Below, piece after piece: positions 44,541 through 56,059 of a stretch of DNA of 64,000 nt (position 1 is the stretch's first letter; the number at the start of each line of letters is the position of its first letter). The DNA comes from Gnetum montanum (taxonomy: Eukaryota; Streptophyta; Gnetopsida; Gnetales; Gnetaceae). The DNA lies in the NCBI GenBank assembly GCA_015680685.1, contig MNCI01002041.1:66470-130469 (forward strand), given 5' to 3'. The position numbers and the translations under genes were made by a program. The notes beneath the pieces are model-generated. The model saw only the letters and a list, made by a program, of their open reading frames with translations, searched no databases and was not told the DNA's origin.

Positions 44541-45990
44541 AGTTGGTTATAATCAATGCAAATTTTTCTCCTAAAATAAAAGACAAGCTATTGGAGGTGG
44601 TTAACAAATGGCCAATAGCCTTTACTTGGACATATCCTAAACTGACTGGAATTGATCCAAGGATATGCTAGCATCATATCTACATCAACCTAGCCATGAA
44701 GCTAAGAAGGTAGCTACAGAGGTGGTTGAACCCCAAGTTGAAGCAGATCATTAAAGAGAAAATAGAGCAACTCCTCAAGGCAAGGTTCATCTATCCCATC
44801 GTGGAAAGTGAGTGGATTAGCCCACTCATAATTGTGCCAAAGAAAGGTGGCAAGTGGTGAGTTTGCATCAACTTTAGGTTGTAGAATATGGAAACATTTA
44901 AAGATCATTTTCCATTACCATTTGTGGACCAAGTATGAACACTATATCTAGGCATTGCTATTATAGCTTCTTGGATTATTATAGTGGCTATGACCAAATC
45001 TAGATTATGCTAAATGATCAATCCAAAACAACAATCATGAATCCCTGGGGGACTTTTGCATATTTCAAGATGTTGTTGGGTATGTGCAATGCTCCTACAA
45101 CATTTCAAAACATGGTCCTTAGTATTTTCGATAGTAGATCAGTAGTGGGATAGAAGTCTTTATGGATGAATTATCTACCTATGGGGATACATTTGTGCAA
45201 GCCTTGGATCACCTTGAGTAAGTACTAAAAAGATGCATTAAAATAAACCTTAGTCTCAATTGGTAGAAAATCCATTTAATGGTCCAAGATGGCATAGTAC
45301 TAGGACACAAAATTACTCAAGCAAGTATTGAGGTAGACCCGGAAAAGATAATGCTCATCCAAGGAATTACATGCCAACAAGAGATAGTCAAAGATGTCTA
45401 ATCATTTCTTGGATACACTGGCTACTACTGGTGGTTTATAGATAATTTTTCTAAGATTGAAAAACCATTGATTGAGCTTACAAAGAAAGATGCTTCATTC
45501 ATCTAGATCAAGGAGTGTGAACATGCATTCCAATGGCTAAAGGAAAAACTTGTATAAACTCCAATTCTACGGGCACCAAACTAGTCTAGACCATTTCATA
45601 TAATGATAAATGCATCTAGTTATGCCTTGGAAGCCATGCTTATGTAGTTGGATGATAAGAAACATCCATATTACATTTACTATGGAAGCTAAAGCAATAT
45701 GGGTGCATAATTGAATTACACCATAACTAAGAAAGAACTAATGGCAGTGGTGTATGCTCTCAAAAAATTCAATCACTATATGCTTGGCTATAAATTGTTT
45801 GTGCACACAGATCACAATGCCATCTACTTCCTAATGAATAAGCCAATGGTGAGTCCCCATATCATATGATAGCTCGTGATCTTGTAGGAATTCTATCTCA
45901 CAATGGTAGATCAAAAAAGGGTGAGAATGTGGTCATTGATCATCTCTCTTAGTTAAGATGGATTAACAAAGAGAGCTAGCTCTCTAATCA
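44541..45990 (+). pseudogene. R7 reverse transcriptase and RNase H (pseudogene)
   Basis: RT blocks: YPIVESEWISPLIIVPKKGG, HFPLPFVDQV, LGMCNAPTTFQ. Catalytic box FMDELSTYG at 45159-45185, with the second Asp changed to Glu. RNase H: PFHIMINASSYALEAMLM, LNYTITKKELMAVVYALKKF, VHTDHNAIYFLMNK (about 45710-45850). Multiple stops. Confidence 0.8.
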
Positions 45991-47285
45991 ATTTCTAGAT
46001 GAACTCCTCTTTACATGATTGATAAATGACCAAGTGAATGATGAATCAAAATGGTATGATGGCATCCTCACTTACCTTCTTACTCAGGAGATGCCACAAG
46101 ATCTAGACTTTAGGAAGAAATAATAGTTTCTTCATTGGGCTAAGTACTTCATGGAAATCAATGGACACCTTTACAAGGTATGCATTGAAGGCCTAGTTCA
46201 TTAGTATGTCCTTGATGCAGACCAATTGCACATTCTCTAGGATGCTCATAAAGGCCCTTGTATAGGCCATTATGCAAGGAGGTGCACGACCATAAAAATA
46301 TTGATGGCAAGATACTATTGTTCTACAATCTTCAGGAATTTCCACTAGTTTATTTGATCCTATGAACATTATCAACAAGATGGTGGGATGATCATTCAAA
46401 TGGAGGATCCTCAAAAATGGATTCAACCACTAGAGCCCTTTGGCATATGGGGCATAGACTTCATGGGTTCTATCACACCAATTTCCAATGGAAATTGTAA
46501 CAATTGACTACTGCACCAAATGGGCCAATGTAGCAACCATCACTAACTATACATCATCCACTACTGCTCAAGTTGTATAATAACACATTGCAAACAAGTT
46601 TCGTGTGCACATGCACTAATTTCTGATAATGAAACCCATTTTACAAGTGCCACCTTTCAGAATTTGATGTAACGCTTGGGGTTGAACATAAATTAACAAC
46701 ACCCTATCACCCCTAAGCCAATTATCAAGTAGAAGTCACCAATAGGAAGATCACAAAGATCCTAACAAGGATTATAGGAAAATATAGGAGAGACTGGAGC
46801 ACAAAACACAACAACATCCTTTGGGCCTACCGTTCAACATGGAAACTCCTTATAGGCTACTCTCCTTATAATCTAGTGTATAGGAAATTTCCAATACTTC
46901 CAGTCCAATCTGAGCTCCATACACTTTCAACAGCCTATGACTTAGATCTTGACCTAAGCCTAGCACAAAGAGAAAGATTGATCAACTTGAATGTGCTAGA
47001 TGAAAACTGATTAGTGGTCCTATCTTTGAATGAAGTACACAAGGCATACAACAATAAGCATCATGGCCTTAGAATATGAAAAGTAAAATTTCAACTTGGA
47101 GATAAGGTTTTCTATTGGAGCCCCACACATGTACCTCAAAAAATAAAGTTTTAAACATTGTGGAAGGGATCTTATATAGTTGAAGAAACCTTTTCTTTTG
47201 AAGCCATGTTAATCTACAAACCTAAGAGCCTAAACAAAAAGTAGTTGGTCAACATCCAACAAGTCAAATATTTCCTTGAGCCGAA
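45991..47285 (+). pseudogene. R7 integrase (pseudogene)
   Basis: HHCC segment near 46240-46380 (DAHKGPCIGHYARR-like, with CYSTI and EHYQQD degraded). Core readable as WGIDFMGSITPISNGN, TIDYCTKW, then GTTP-type LTTPYHP and the Glu helix near 46735. C-terminal VNIQQVKYFLEPKQ at about 47250-47290. Stops throughout. Confidence 0.75.
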
Positions 47286-48860
47286 GCAAGCCAGTGTGAC
47301 TAATACCTCATCCAATGGACAACCATGCTCTATATTTCACATCTCCTCCTTTCAACTCAGTCATGGGGGAGATGTTCATTCATGCTAACCATGCACATGG
47401 CCCCTCAATTTTTCACTATTTTGTTTTACACATTTCAGTTTTACGCTTTGTTGATTTTTACCTATTTTTGATTTGCTGCTCTATTGATTTTCTCAATTTT
47501 TTTGTGTTACAACATCATTAGCATGTTTTATATTTCTTGAATATTTTATACTTTCTTATATATTTTACTTTATTTTGGTATGACTTTTCATTATTTTTGC
47601 TAATAAAAGTGCTTTATTATTGCATGACATAGTGTCAATATTGTTGCTTACTAATGGTGGTTTGTGCTTAATGTTTTGATTACTAATGTCTAATTTCTAT
47701 TTTTGAATTTTGATGTCTGATGATGAAGAGATGGTTTATTTTTCATGGAATAGGCAATGGGTCCACGTCATCCACCCATCCACAAACTCTATGATTTTCC
47801 TTGTTTCGAGAATATGCAGTCCATTTTCATTAATAAAACTATAAACAGACTTGTGACCTTGGTAGTCTCCAAACTTGGAAAGGATTGAAAGGTTTGAAAA
47901 GGGTGTAACTTCAAGGGGATTTAATACACTTTGTTCCTTTTCACTTTCTTGTGTGCTTGTGTGTTTTCATGGATTTCTTACCATTCCACATCGTCCAATG
48001 CTAGGAAGTTGACATAAGTCTTTGCATGATATGGTTCCCATAAAAAAAACAAAAACAGAAACAATCAATATGGAAATTCAAGCATTGGCTATGGTACTAG
48101 AAAGACATGTTACCCCTGCTTGAAGGTCCTCTCTAAGTAAGGCCCTTTTTCACTTCCTAGTTCCCCCTAAATAAAGAATGGTGTTTAATCTATGATGCAT
48201 GCTTGTGTTTTGAGGAGTGGACTAGTCTTAGAGTGGTAATGCAAAGTCACTGAAAGTGGTTGGTTTTAGTCTGGATTAAGGTTGGACTTTATCCATTCAT
48301 TTAAACATAATTTCCATAAGAGACTTCATGTGACCATGATTTGGGCTCCATTTAATCCTCTCAATGATCCACTTATGCTGTCCATCACTCACCTCACTGC
48401 TAGTTTCCATGTTATGCTCAATGTCTTAGCTTGACATGTTGGACTTATTGGATAGATTCTTCCAAGTTGGACCTTAACTTTTCATAACCATTAATTGATT
48501 GTGGGGCCCACGGACTCCTTAGTTAAGGTTATGCAAGGGAAAAAAGGGCATGTGCCTACTATGGGGAGGACCCACTTGAATATCTCTTAGTATGGATAGT
48601 TAACCTCTTTATCTTAGACATTGCTGTAATCATATCTTTTGTGTGTCCCATTATGCATCCAACTCTTTGCTCCTTAAAATTTCATGAAATTTTATTCTCC
48701 AACCATTTTCTTAATTTTTTGAATTTTTTGAATTCCAACATCCTCTTCTACTATTTTCATCATGTTCATGGCTTTTTGGGCTTCCATTTGATCCCCATTT
48801 CACTCAAAAACTCATATTTTTCAAGTTTTCACAAATTCAATGGTTGTCAACAACTGCATC
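47286..48860 (+). other. R7 post-pol noncoding region
   Basis: No gene is supported. Purine motif TCAGTCATGGGGGAGATG (47358-47375), T-rich tract 47410-47600 and AATAAA (47602-47607), block TCATCCACCCATCCAC (47768-47783), and block GACATGTTACCCCTGC (48104-48119). Order and spacing follow R6. Confidence 0.62.
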
Positions 48861-48992
48861 AACTAGGCCTAGTCGACGTAGTCGACCCTGTCGAAGGACC
48901 CTCGTTGACTAAGTCCCATCAATGTAGCTGACGTTGTTGAAGGAGCCTTGTAGACTAAGCCCCATCGATGCAACATAAGAAATCTATAAATA
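48861..48992 (+). promoter_or_regulatory. R7 internal promoter: GTCGAC/AGGCC repeats and TATA box
   Basis: AACTAGGCCTAGTCGACGTA, GTCGACCCTGTCGAAGGA, GTTGACTAAGTCCCATC and related units repeat over about 110 bp and end 13 bp before a TATA box CTATAAATA (48984-48992). The LTRs of the sister element R6 have the same kind of repeats before their TATA boxes (22967-23090; 35079-35200). Confidence 0.62.
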
Positions 48993-49140
48993 CCACCAAA
49001 CACTTTAAAATTTTTATCATTTTCTTCACAACAAGAGAGTACTCTTTGTCATTTTTTAGAGCCCAAAACCTTCTAGAGCCCATAACTTTCGATTTTTTTT
49101 TTCAAAATCACTATGTCCTTCAATCTTGCAGCTATCGATG

Positions 49141-49436
49141 GTAAGCTCTTAGTTGTGGGGGCTGCAAACCTTAAGGATTCTGATGAAAAATTTTTCCCCC
49201 AAAGGATTAATAAATACAATGATATTCAACCATCAATTTTGAGAGTTTAACTCTTTCAACAGCCTTTGGTATGACTATAATCCCTTATTAACATCAAAAT
49301 AAAAATAAAATAATGATTAAAATTGATCAAATCAACCATAATCACAACTTAGCCAAGTGTAAATTTCCTAATAAGATATCCCAATTGTTTCATGTTACAC
49401 AATAATTGCTAACTCATGGTCATGTTGGGATTACAG
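49141..49436 (+). other. Candidate 5'-UTR intron of R7 accessory gene (296 bp)
   Basis: Donor ATG|GTAAGC and acceptor GGGATTACAG|ATGG. A branch-point-like GCTAAC lies near 49408-49413. The acceptor abuts the start codon. Confidence 0.55.
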
Positions 49437-51795
49437 ATGGCCCCAAGACTGAAATGACCATAGGAGGGAGGAACATCTCAGCAAAGGGAGAAATGACCCA
49501 AAACTATAAGGGGCCAGCAAGAACAAGCCTAGGAATAGGCAAAAGAAACCCATGCAATGAGACCTCTTCAAAAGGAGCTCGAAGTGGAATCTGTTTGATA
49601 GATTCCTAAGGAAGAGGTTGCAAAAAAATAATCATAGCAAGGAGAGGCACAAGGTCTCGTACTAAGACTTGAGGTCATACTAACACAACCCTGCCTCAAC
49701 ATAATCAGGCCATGTGATTCCCAACACTTAGTTCTCCAAGAACTAAACTTCATACCATTCTTATAGAATGCTCCAATGGAGGTAAGGACATAGTTGCAAA
49801 CCTCTCCCATGTCGCTAATCATCACTTTAAGTGGGGAGTGGTGCATGGGAGAGATGTACCTCTTCTAGAACAATAAAAAAGTAGCTTCCACTATGAAGAT
49901 CAAGGACATTCATGTGTCCTACTCTACTAAATCCATCACGTAGGCTCTTAGGTTACTTGATTCTAGGACACAATTGGTAGAAATTTCTACGCAAGCTGAT
50001 CTAGAGGCAAAAAAGTAGTGGACCCAGCAGTGTTATAGGGTTGACCACAAGGACTTTGGTATACTCACATATGTAGAGAACATATACTTCAAGATATTGA
50101 TCTATCACCTCAATTCAGTGGTGACCTCAAGTAAGGTGACTACCTTCTTCACCTGGGCATGTGCCACTTTAAGTAGGAAATTTCTGGCAAACCTTCCACA
50201 ATTAATCTATTTAGAGATAAAAAATCATTTTAAAGAGAATGAATGTGGAAGGAAAATCCTACCCTTCCTATGCCTTATAAAAAATCTTTGCAAAAGGGCA
50301 AGGATAGTTTGCTATGCCAACGACACAATCAAGCATACTCCCATTGCCTCTTAGTCTGAAATGATGAAGGATAAGATGCATGCCATGTTTAAAGAGGAGG
50401 AGTAGTAACTTCCACCACCACCACCTACTCAAGAAACAATGTCAGAAGCCTACACTACCATTAAGCACCTACATAAAATCCCAAAGTAACTCTTGCAATA
50501 TTAGGAGCAACAAGTGGAAATGAGTGATGGGGATCCATCTGTGTACCAACTTGTGATGAGTCACCTCAATGAAGTGGCTTGAAAAATTAGTTAGATGGAG
50601 GGAGGTGAACTAATATTTTTAGCCCAATGAACATAGCTACCTGTGAGGTCGAATCCTAGTGCTTAAGAGGTGACAATGTATTTTTCTCAACATCATTTAT
50701 TCCCAGAAATCTCTAGGAATTGTACCTCTTTTTTGGTATGCTTGAAGGAGGGCGAGGAGGCAACTGTACTAGTATTGTAGCACCAAGGGTAGGAGATAGT
50801 TGTAGAAGTGGTTGTTGATAAAATCATTGATGCATTAAATGCACCTACAGTGTCTATGCTAGACATATCTACACTTAGAGATGTGTAGACATATATAGGA
50901 ACTTTCAACAAAAGATTGAGTGCAGCCTAGCATAAAGAGTTACTGCATTGACTGGTGGGGATTGGACAACCGATTGTAAAAATCTTTAATTTCTTGAATA
51001 AAATTACTACAACCTAATTGGAGCTACTCAAAGAAAAGGGCAAATGTATCATCTTAGAAGAAAAACTTGAAATGGCTCAAGCATAAAACCAATGCTTGGC
51101 TTTGGAGGTTGCTAAATTGCATGCCTATTTTGCTGATCCCACACTCCTCAATCCTGCAATAACAAGAGATGAAGTTTTTTAACAACTTCAAGAATGATTA
51201 AAACAATTTGAGAAGGGAATGGTGACATTCATCTTTAACCAATCCATAGTTGAAGCAAAGGCCTCTTCAGTTCAAAAGGACTTGATTCAGATGTTCTAAG
51301 AAAATGAAACGTTGACCGTAGAGAACCACTTCCTATGAAATGTTGATGAAAAAAAATAGATGCAAGAATTCATCCATCAACATCAGGAGTAGCTAGTTAG
51401 AGTGAATATGGAATTGAGAAGATTAGCAATAGAGAATCATAATCTCTTTATGAAGGAAGTTAATGCCTTACGCCAGAAATCTACCATTGAAATTGCTGCT
51501 TGGAAAAATGAGGCTCTCAAATTTGAGAGAGTAAAAAATCACTATAGAGACTAGGTTGGCCTATAAAAGGATGTGAATCAGAAACATATCCAAGTGGCTA
51601 GGATGAAACTAAATAAGGCCCTCCAACAACTCTAGCAAGGAAAAGATATGTGGTAGCCTATCATTGATGGGATAAATGCCTACAACAAAGCAAAGATCCA
51701 TATGAAGGAGTTGCAAATCAAAGAAATGATAAAACATATGGAGCTACCCAATCTCCAATACACAAATCTAACAATCCTAACTATTAGATAGTCAT
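49437..51795 (+). pseudogene. R7 accessory coiled-coil protein (pseudogene, cut by R8)
   Basis: Start ATGGCCCCAAG. N-terminal motifs VLQELNFIPFL and GEWCMGEMYLF (49720-49870), then TFFTWACATLSRKFLANLP and LPFLCLIKNLCKRARIVCYA (50140-50320) in an 85-codon open stretch. Coiled coil from about 50990, rich in Leu/Glu/Lys heptads. It is clearly homologous to R6 along its length. The C-terminal tail is missing because R8 inserted after GTCAT (51791-51795). Confidence 0.68.
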
Positions 51796-52689
51796 TGATG
51801 AGTGGTGAGATACCACTACACTACACCATATGAATACAAAATTTCATGCACGATCTGGTTGAACTCCACAGACGGGCTAGTTGTGGTATCTAGATAGTTA
51901 CTCGTTGATTACAATTTGCTGTCTTCCCACTTGAACTAGTATTTATGTTGTCACGTATGGTTTAGTCTAGAGTGAGGTGTATGATGTGGTTCTAAACTAG
52001 TGCTACTCCTAGAGGCAATGGAAAATAACTTTAATTGGACTAAGGAGGCGAGAGAGAGAGAGAGAATCTAATTACGAGGAAATGGAAGGAGAGAATCTAA
52101 GCTAGCCTAAGTGCAATGAGTATCCATTCCTGAATCATTGGTACACATCTTGGACCTTGTGTACCACTACCACTGGGATTACCAAGTGCATGTCCTAGGT
52201 ACGCTACTAGGTTACCAAGTAGTCACACTTAAATGCTCATGGTTAAGTCGTACTCATTCCACAATTAATAACAGGGATAGGAAATGAGGGTGAGAGATAT
52301 TAATTATGAAAGAAAAAAATAATAATTAAACAACTAAAACTAAGTGAATGCTGTAATGATGAAGTAATATTGATCTTTATTTTTGGTCATGTGCATGTCC
52401 AAGTATGTCACACTCAAATAAAGGTGTCGTACAATTACAATCATCACACTGCGGGCATGCACTGGGAGAAAGGGTTGAGAAGAACTAACAAATGACTAAA
52501 AGACTAACTAAATAAGAACTAATTCCTAACTGACTTTCCCATGCATCCACATGTGTATTTATAGGCCCACACACAAGAAACGATATCGTGTATCCAATAA
52601 CGTTATTTCGGCCACGATATTGCGTACATGATATTATGGATTCGATATCGCAGGTCCGATATTGGAGCCTGACAAATCATGGTTTATCA
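51796..52689 (-). repeat. R8 3' LTR (894 bp)
   Basis: Plus strand TGATGAGTGG...GGTTTATCA. In the minus orientation, U3 has GATATC-type repeats (52582-52663) before the TATA box CTATAAATA (52564-52556). A GA microsatellite lies at 52051-52064. Hairpin arms AATGAGTA (52117-52124) and TACTCATT (52252-52259) pair. The PPT is immediately outside at 52690. Confidence 0.85.
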
Positions 52690-52701
52690 TACCCCCACAA
52701 C
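52690..52701 (-). other. R8 3' polypurine tract
   Basis: The minus strand reads GTTGTGGGGGTA next to the LTR start TGATAAACC. Confidence 0.8.
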
Positions 52702-52927
52702 TGAATGAAAAGTCATCCTCAAGTTAAACAAAATGAGAACAAGCCCAATTAATTACTGTTGGCGACCGTTTGGGCCACGACCGCCAATGAGTGTCCTCGA
52801 ACAGGATTTAGGTGCCTGCTGGTCTCTGGCAACACCAAGGCCCAGATACCTCCAAATAAACTCAGTAGTTAATGTGAGTATGTGTATGTGCTGTTGCGGT
52901 GTGCGGTTGTGAGAAATGTAATGATTG

Positions 52928-53412
52928 NNNNNNNNNNNNNNNNNNNNNNNNNNNNNNNNNNNNNNNNNNNNNNNNNNNNNNNNNNNNNNNNNNNNNNNNN
53001 NNNNNNNNNNNNNNNNNNNNNNNNNNNNNNNNNNNNNNNNNNNNNNNNNNNNNNNNNNNNNNNNNNNNNNNNNNNNNNNNNNNNNNNNNNNNNNNNNNNN
53101 NNNNNNNNNNNNNNNNNNNNNNNNNNNNNNNNNNNNNNNNNNNNNNNNNNNNNNNNNNNNNNNNNNNNNNNNNNNNNNNNNNNNNNNNNNNNNNNNNNNN
53201 NNNNNNNNNNNNNNNNNNNNNNNNNNNNNNNNNNNNNNNNNNNNNNNNNNNNNNNNNNNNNNNNNNNNNNNNNNNNNNNNNNNNNNNNNNNNNNNNNNNN
53301 NNNNNNNNNNNNNNNNNNNNNNNNNNNNNNNNNNNNNNNNNNNNNNNNNNNNNNNNNNNNNNNNNNNNNNNNNNNNNNNNNNNNNNNNNNNNNNNNNNNN
53401 NNNNNNNNNNNN
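52928..53412. other. Assembly gap (485 N)
   Basis: A run of N; any reading frame across it is meaningless. Confidence 1.
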
Positions 53413-53990
53413 AACAAGAACAGTAAGAGCAATCTAAAAATCCCAAAATTACTTGCCAAGGATGATACTATCTAAACCACTAGCTAAACAATTTAAACAA
53501 AACAAAAAATGAAATGCATAACTCACAGGACCATGACAAAGAGGCTGAAATCTTTATTCTAGCAAGCCATCTTGCAAGCAATCGTCCAACTTCTTCTTTA
53601 CAAAATGCTCTTCTCCCCAAGACTCCAATTATCTCCAAGTGAGAGCCCAAGTGCTAACTAGTAGCCTTCCAAAGTGTGATGTATGAGACCTCCCAAAAGT
53701 CCCAATGTGATCCCCCCCTTCTTCCTCCCCCTTGAATCCTTTTTATAGGGTTCAAAGGTAGGTAGGGAAGTTACAAAATATCTTGGGTGGTTTTAACCAC
53801 CATATAGACAAAAAAGCTACAATGGACAACTATCCTATTCCATGGCCAAGTGTCTTCATTTAGTTGCCAAGTGTCTTCACATAGTTGCCAAGTGTTCACC
53901 ATGGAGAGAAACAAGTTGCAGTTGACACGTGTCCCATTTAGGTGACAAGTGGCCATTGTGGAGATAAAGAGGTTGTAGATGACAAGTGGC
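53413..53990 (-). promoter_or_regulatory. LTR-like promoter segment in the R8 insertion
   Basis: On the minus strand: repeats of a CACTTGGCAACT unit (about 53985-53845) with a G-box-like ACACGTGTC, a TATA box CTATAAAAAG (53748-53739) and AATAAA (53558-53553). This layout is typical of a U3-R segment. The neighbouring gap prevents defining the LTR. Confidence 0.5.
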
Positions 53991-54439
53991 CTTGGTGGTT
54001 ACAATATCATAGAAAATTAAAATTTAGTAGTAACCACTAAGGGAAGTTATCACCACCATGATATTTAAAAATTGCAAAGGACACTTGTTCCATACACATA
54101 TAACATTGAACAACTGCCCTATAACTTCTCTTTCCTTTTGAAATCTTAAAATATTTTATTTAAATCATATTTTAGATAAATCATAGTAATAGAGATAGTA
54201 ATTATAGTAAATATATATCTATTGGCCCCTAACTTGACAAAATTAAATATATATCTATGGACCACGTACGATCTTTATAATTGTTAAAGAAAACTGTTAA
54301 TAATATTAAACGCTTCGTGATGTGCGGCATCTCTGTCTGACCATGCTCTGGAAATACCATGGCAATCTCACGGTTTAGCTTTTCAAGCCTCTCCTGAAAT
54401 GCCTCCAAGCGCATGGAAAAGCTTGACCACACCTTCTGC

Positions 54440-54800
54440 ATCCATCATGGTTGCTCTGCTCTTTCCGCCGCTGCTCTACTGCTGCTGCTCTCCACCAACG
54501 CGCAGACGCAGACGTAGCCGTACTTCGTTGAAATTGGCAAAGACAAGGTCATGATTTTTACCACTTTTGCAGACGGAGTTTTTGTGTGGGTTTAGGGTTT
54601 GTAGACGTCGCTGATTCTCCTGATGAAGAAGATGATGATAAAACAATGTGCCCAACTAACAACACGGCAACGAAGAATTGGATCGTTTGCCAGGTATTTT
54701 GCTGCGATCCGACGCCCCTGGTAACCCATTTTTTGGGTCTCTGAAAACTACTTTTTAGCCGTCAATGGAGATGAAGAAGAGACCACGATTTTGTGCAAAA
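54440..54800 (+). pseudogene. Cellular gene fragment with signal-peptide-like start, unrecognised
   Basis: In one plus-strand frame the DNA reads a hydrophobic stretch ALSAAALLLLLLSTNAQTQ, then a TAG, then PYFVEIGKDKVMIFTTFADG. GC content and CpG use are higher than in the surrounding retroelements. It lies upstream of, and on the same strand as, the LRR exon, so both may come from one receptor-like gene. No domain is assigned. Confidence 0.3.
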
Positions 54801-55111
54801 GGTAATGAAGAACAGTAGATGAGGATTTCTCCAAAATGTTTCTTTGAAGTATTCACTTATTGGATCAGTTAATCAAGCGTTTTTAATTTAATCGGTAAAT
54901 TGCTGACATAGGCACAGTTCCAGAATTTCGTTTTAAAGTTCACCAACCATGAAAATGGTAGCAATGCCATATTCGGTCCGCTGTTCGGTGTTTCGGAAGT
55001 ACCTAGGCGTGCACAGCTCTCACTCTTTGGTTCATCCATTAATGTCACCTTTTTAAGGCAAATAATTTATTTACCTTTTCCTTCATCCACAAATAATTTA
55101 CCATCTTTCAA

Positions 55112-55422
55112 GGCTTTTGCTCTGTCTTACAAGAACTACGTCTTTACCAGAACATGTTAACTAGAACTTTACCAGTCAATTTGGTGAGCTTCTTGCCAAA
55201 TATGCATGACATGGATGTGTTTTCCAACTTCATAATTGGAAGCATCTCTGTAAGCTTAGGAAATCTGTCTTCTCTCTATCGACTTCAATTGGATGATAAT
55301 ACGTTGAGCTGCAGCATCCCTTTTCAGATTGCAAATTTGAAGTCTCTGCAGGATCATGGTCTTTGAGACAACAAATTTCTTGGCAAGATTCCTACTGAAA
55401 TTTCTCTCCTAAACCATACGCT
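55112..55422 (+). pseudogene. LRR receptor-like gene exon (pseudogene fragment)
   Basis: The frame from 55121 reads plant-type leucine-rich repeats of about 24 residues: LQELRLYQNMLTRTLPVNL, MDVFSNFIIGSISVSLGNL, LYRLQLDDNTLSCSIPFQIA, and after a TGA (55364-55366) DNKFLGKIPTEISLLNHTL. A splice donor GTAAGT follows at 55423 and a possible acceptor TTTCAAG precedes it. These repeats form ectodomains of LRR receptor kinases and receptor-like proteins. No kinase domain accompanies it. The stop and isolation show it is a relic, probably captured. Confidence 0.65.
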
Positions 55423-56059
55423 GTAAGTGAAAGTAATCCACTCCTGCTTCTTCACCATGTTGCCTTCTCATTATGGGTTGTTCCAGATGCTTTTGCTAGG
55501 GGCAGATGACCTTGAATGTACATGCTTTTAGGGGCATTTCATAGCCCAAACAATATAACTCTCAATTCCAAGGCATTATTTAGTTTCTTCTACAAGTTGC
55601 CTTACATTCATTACCCTCCCATACCTTATGGAGGTCAACTAAACCCACTTCTTGACTTGTACATCAATACATGTTTGTAGATCCAGTGAATGCTTCTTTG
55701 GCACTAAAATAGCTGGTAGAGGGATGTCATAAACTTCGAACAATTGATCATTTGTCTTAAACAAAACTGTATTGCTAGTAAATCAATTAGAGAAAAACCT
55801 TTCAAACTACCAACCCAACACCTCTGAAAAGTCTTCATCCAATAAAATATTGGCAATGTTTAAATCAGGGTGAACGTTAGTTATATGATTAGCTTCATGA
55901 CCTAACAAAGCCTGCTCCATTAAATGGCCAAAATGTGTCAACAATGACATAGTGGATAGGTATGGGATTATTGACTGACTAGGAATTTATTCATGCTACA
56001 GTGGGGAAAAAAAATTGGGACATGAACGCAAAATTTCAATTACAAAATTTTATTGGAAC

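Larger units (their letters stand above)
43850..51795 (+). mobile_element. R7: 5'-truncated Athila-like element, cut by R8
   Basis: It starts abruptly within protease next to the truncated R5 3' UTR. Gene order protease, RT, RNase H, integrase, purine motif, noncoding region, internal promoter, intron and accessory gene; the last is interrupted at 51795 by R8. It is closest to R6 in sequence and promoter motif. The junction at 43849/43850 lacks any recognisable LTR boundary, which suggests a deletion. Confidence 0.75.
52757..55943. mobile_element. Composite 3.2-kb insertion in R8 3' UTR with LRR fragment and assembly gap
   Basis: R8 3' UTR homology to R6 breaks at about 52756 and resumes at about 55950. 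The inserted DNA begins TGTTGGCG and ends GTCAACA, with imperfect 5-bp flanks ATTAC/ATGAC. It contains an unknown stretch (52928-53412, N), a minus-strand LTR-like promoter region, a plus-strand cellular gene fragment including LRR coding sequence, and a minus-strand stretch that weakly resembles a retroelement polyprotein (about 55700-55900). It could be one element that captured host DNA or several insertions. Confidence 0.5.

Noticed and set aside
52862-53475. Several open frames of 170-197 codons on both strands
   Set aside because: They exist only because the N run has no stop codons; the real sequence on either side is short and unconvincing.
54208-54258. Direct repeat AAATATATATCTAT as a target duplication
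   Set aside because: Copies are 37 bp apart in AT-rich DNA with nothing between them that looks inserted.
54229-54441. Minus-strand 70-codon frame (MQKVWSSFSMRLEAF...)
   Set aside because: Helical and Glu/Arg-rich, but no homolog recognised and no supporting splice or promoter signal; left out as a gene.
55700-55900. Minus-strand stretch with NILLDEDF and ILVPKK as kinase or RT
   Set aside because: Too short and contradictory; neither kinase nor RT motifs continue on either side.
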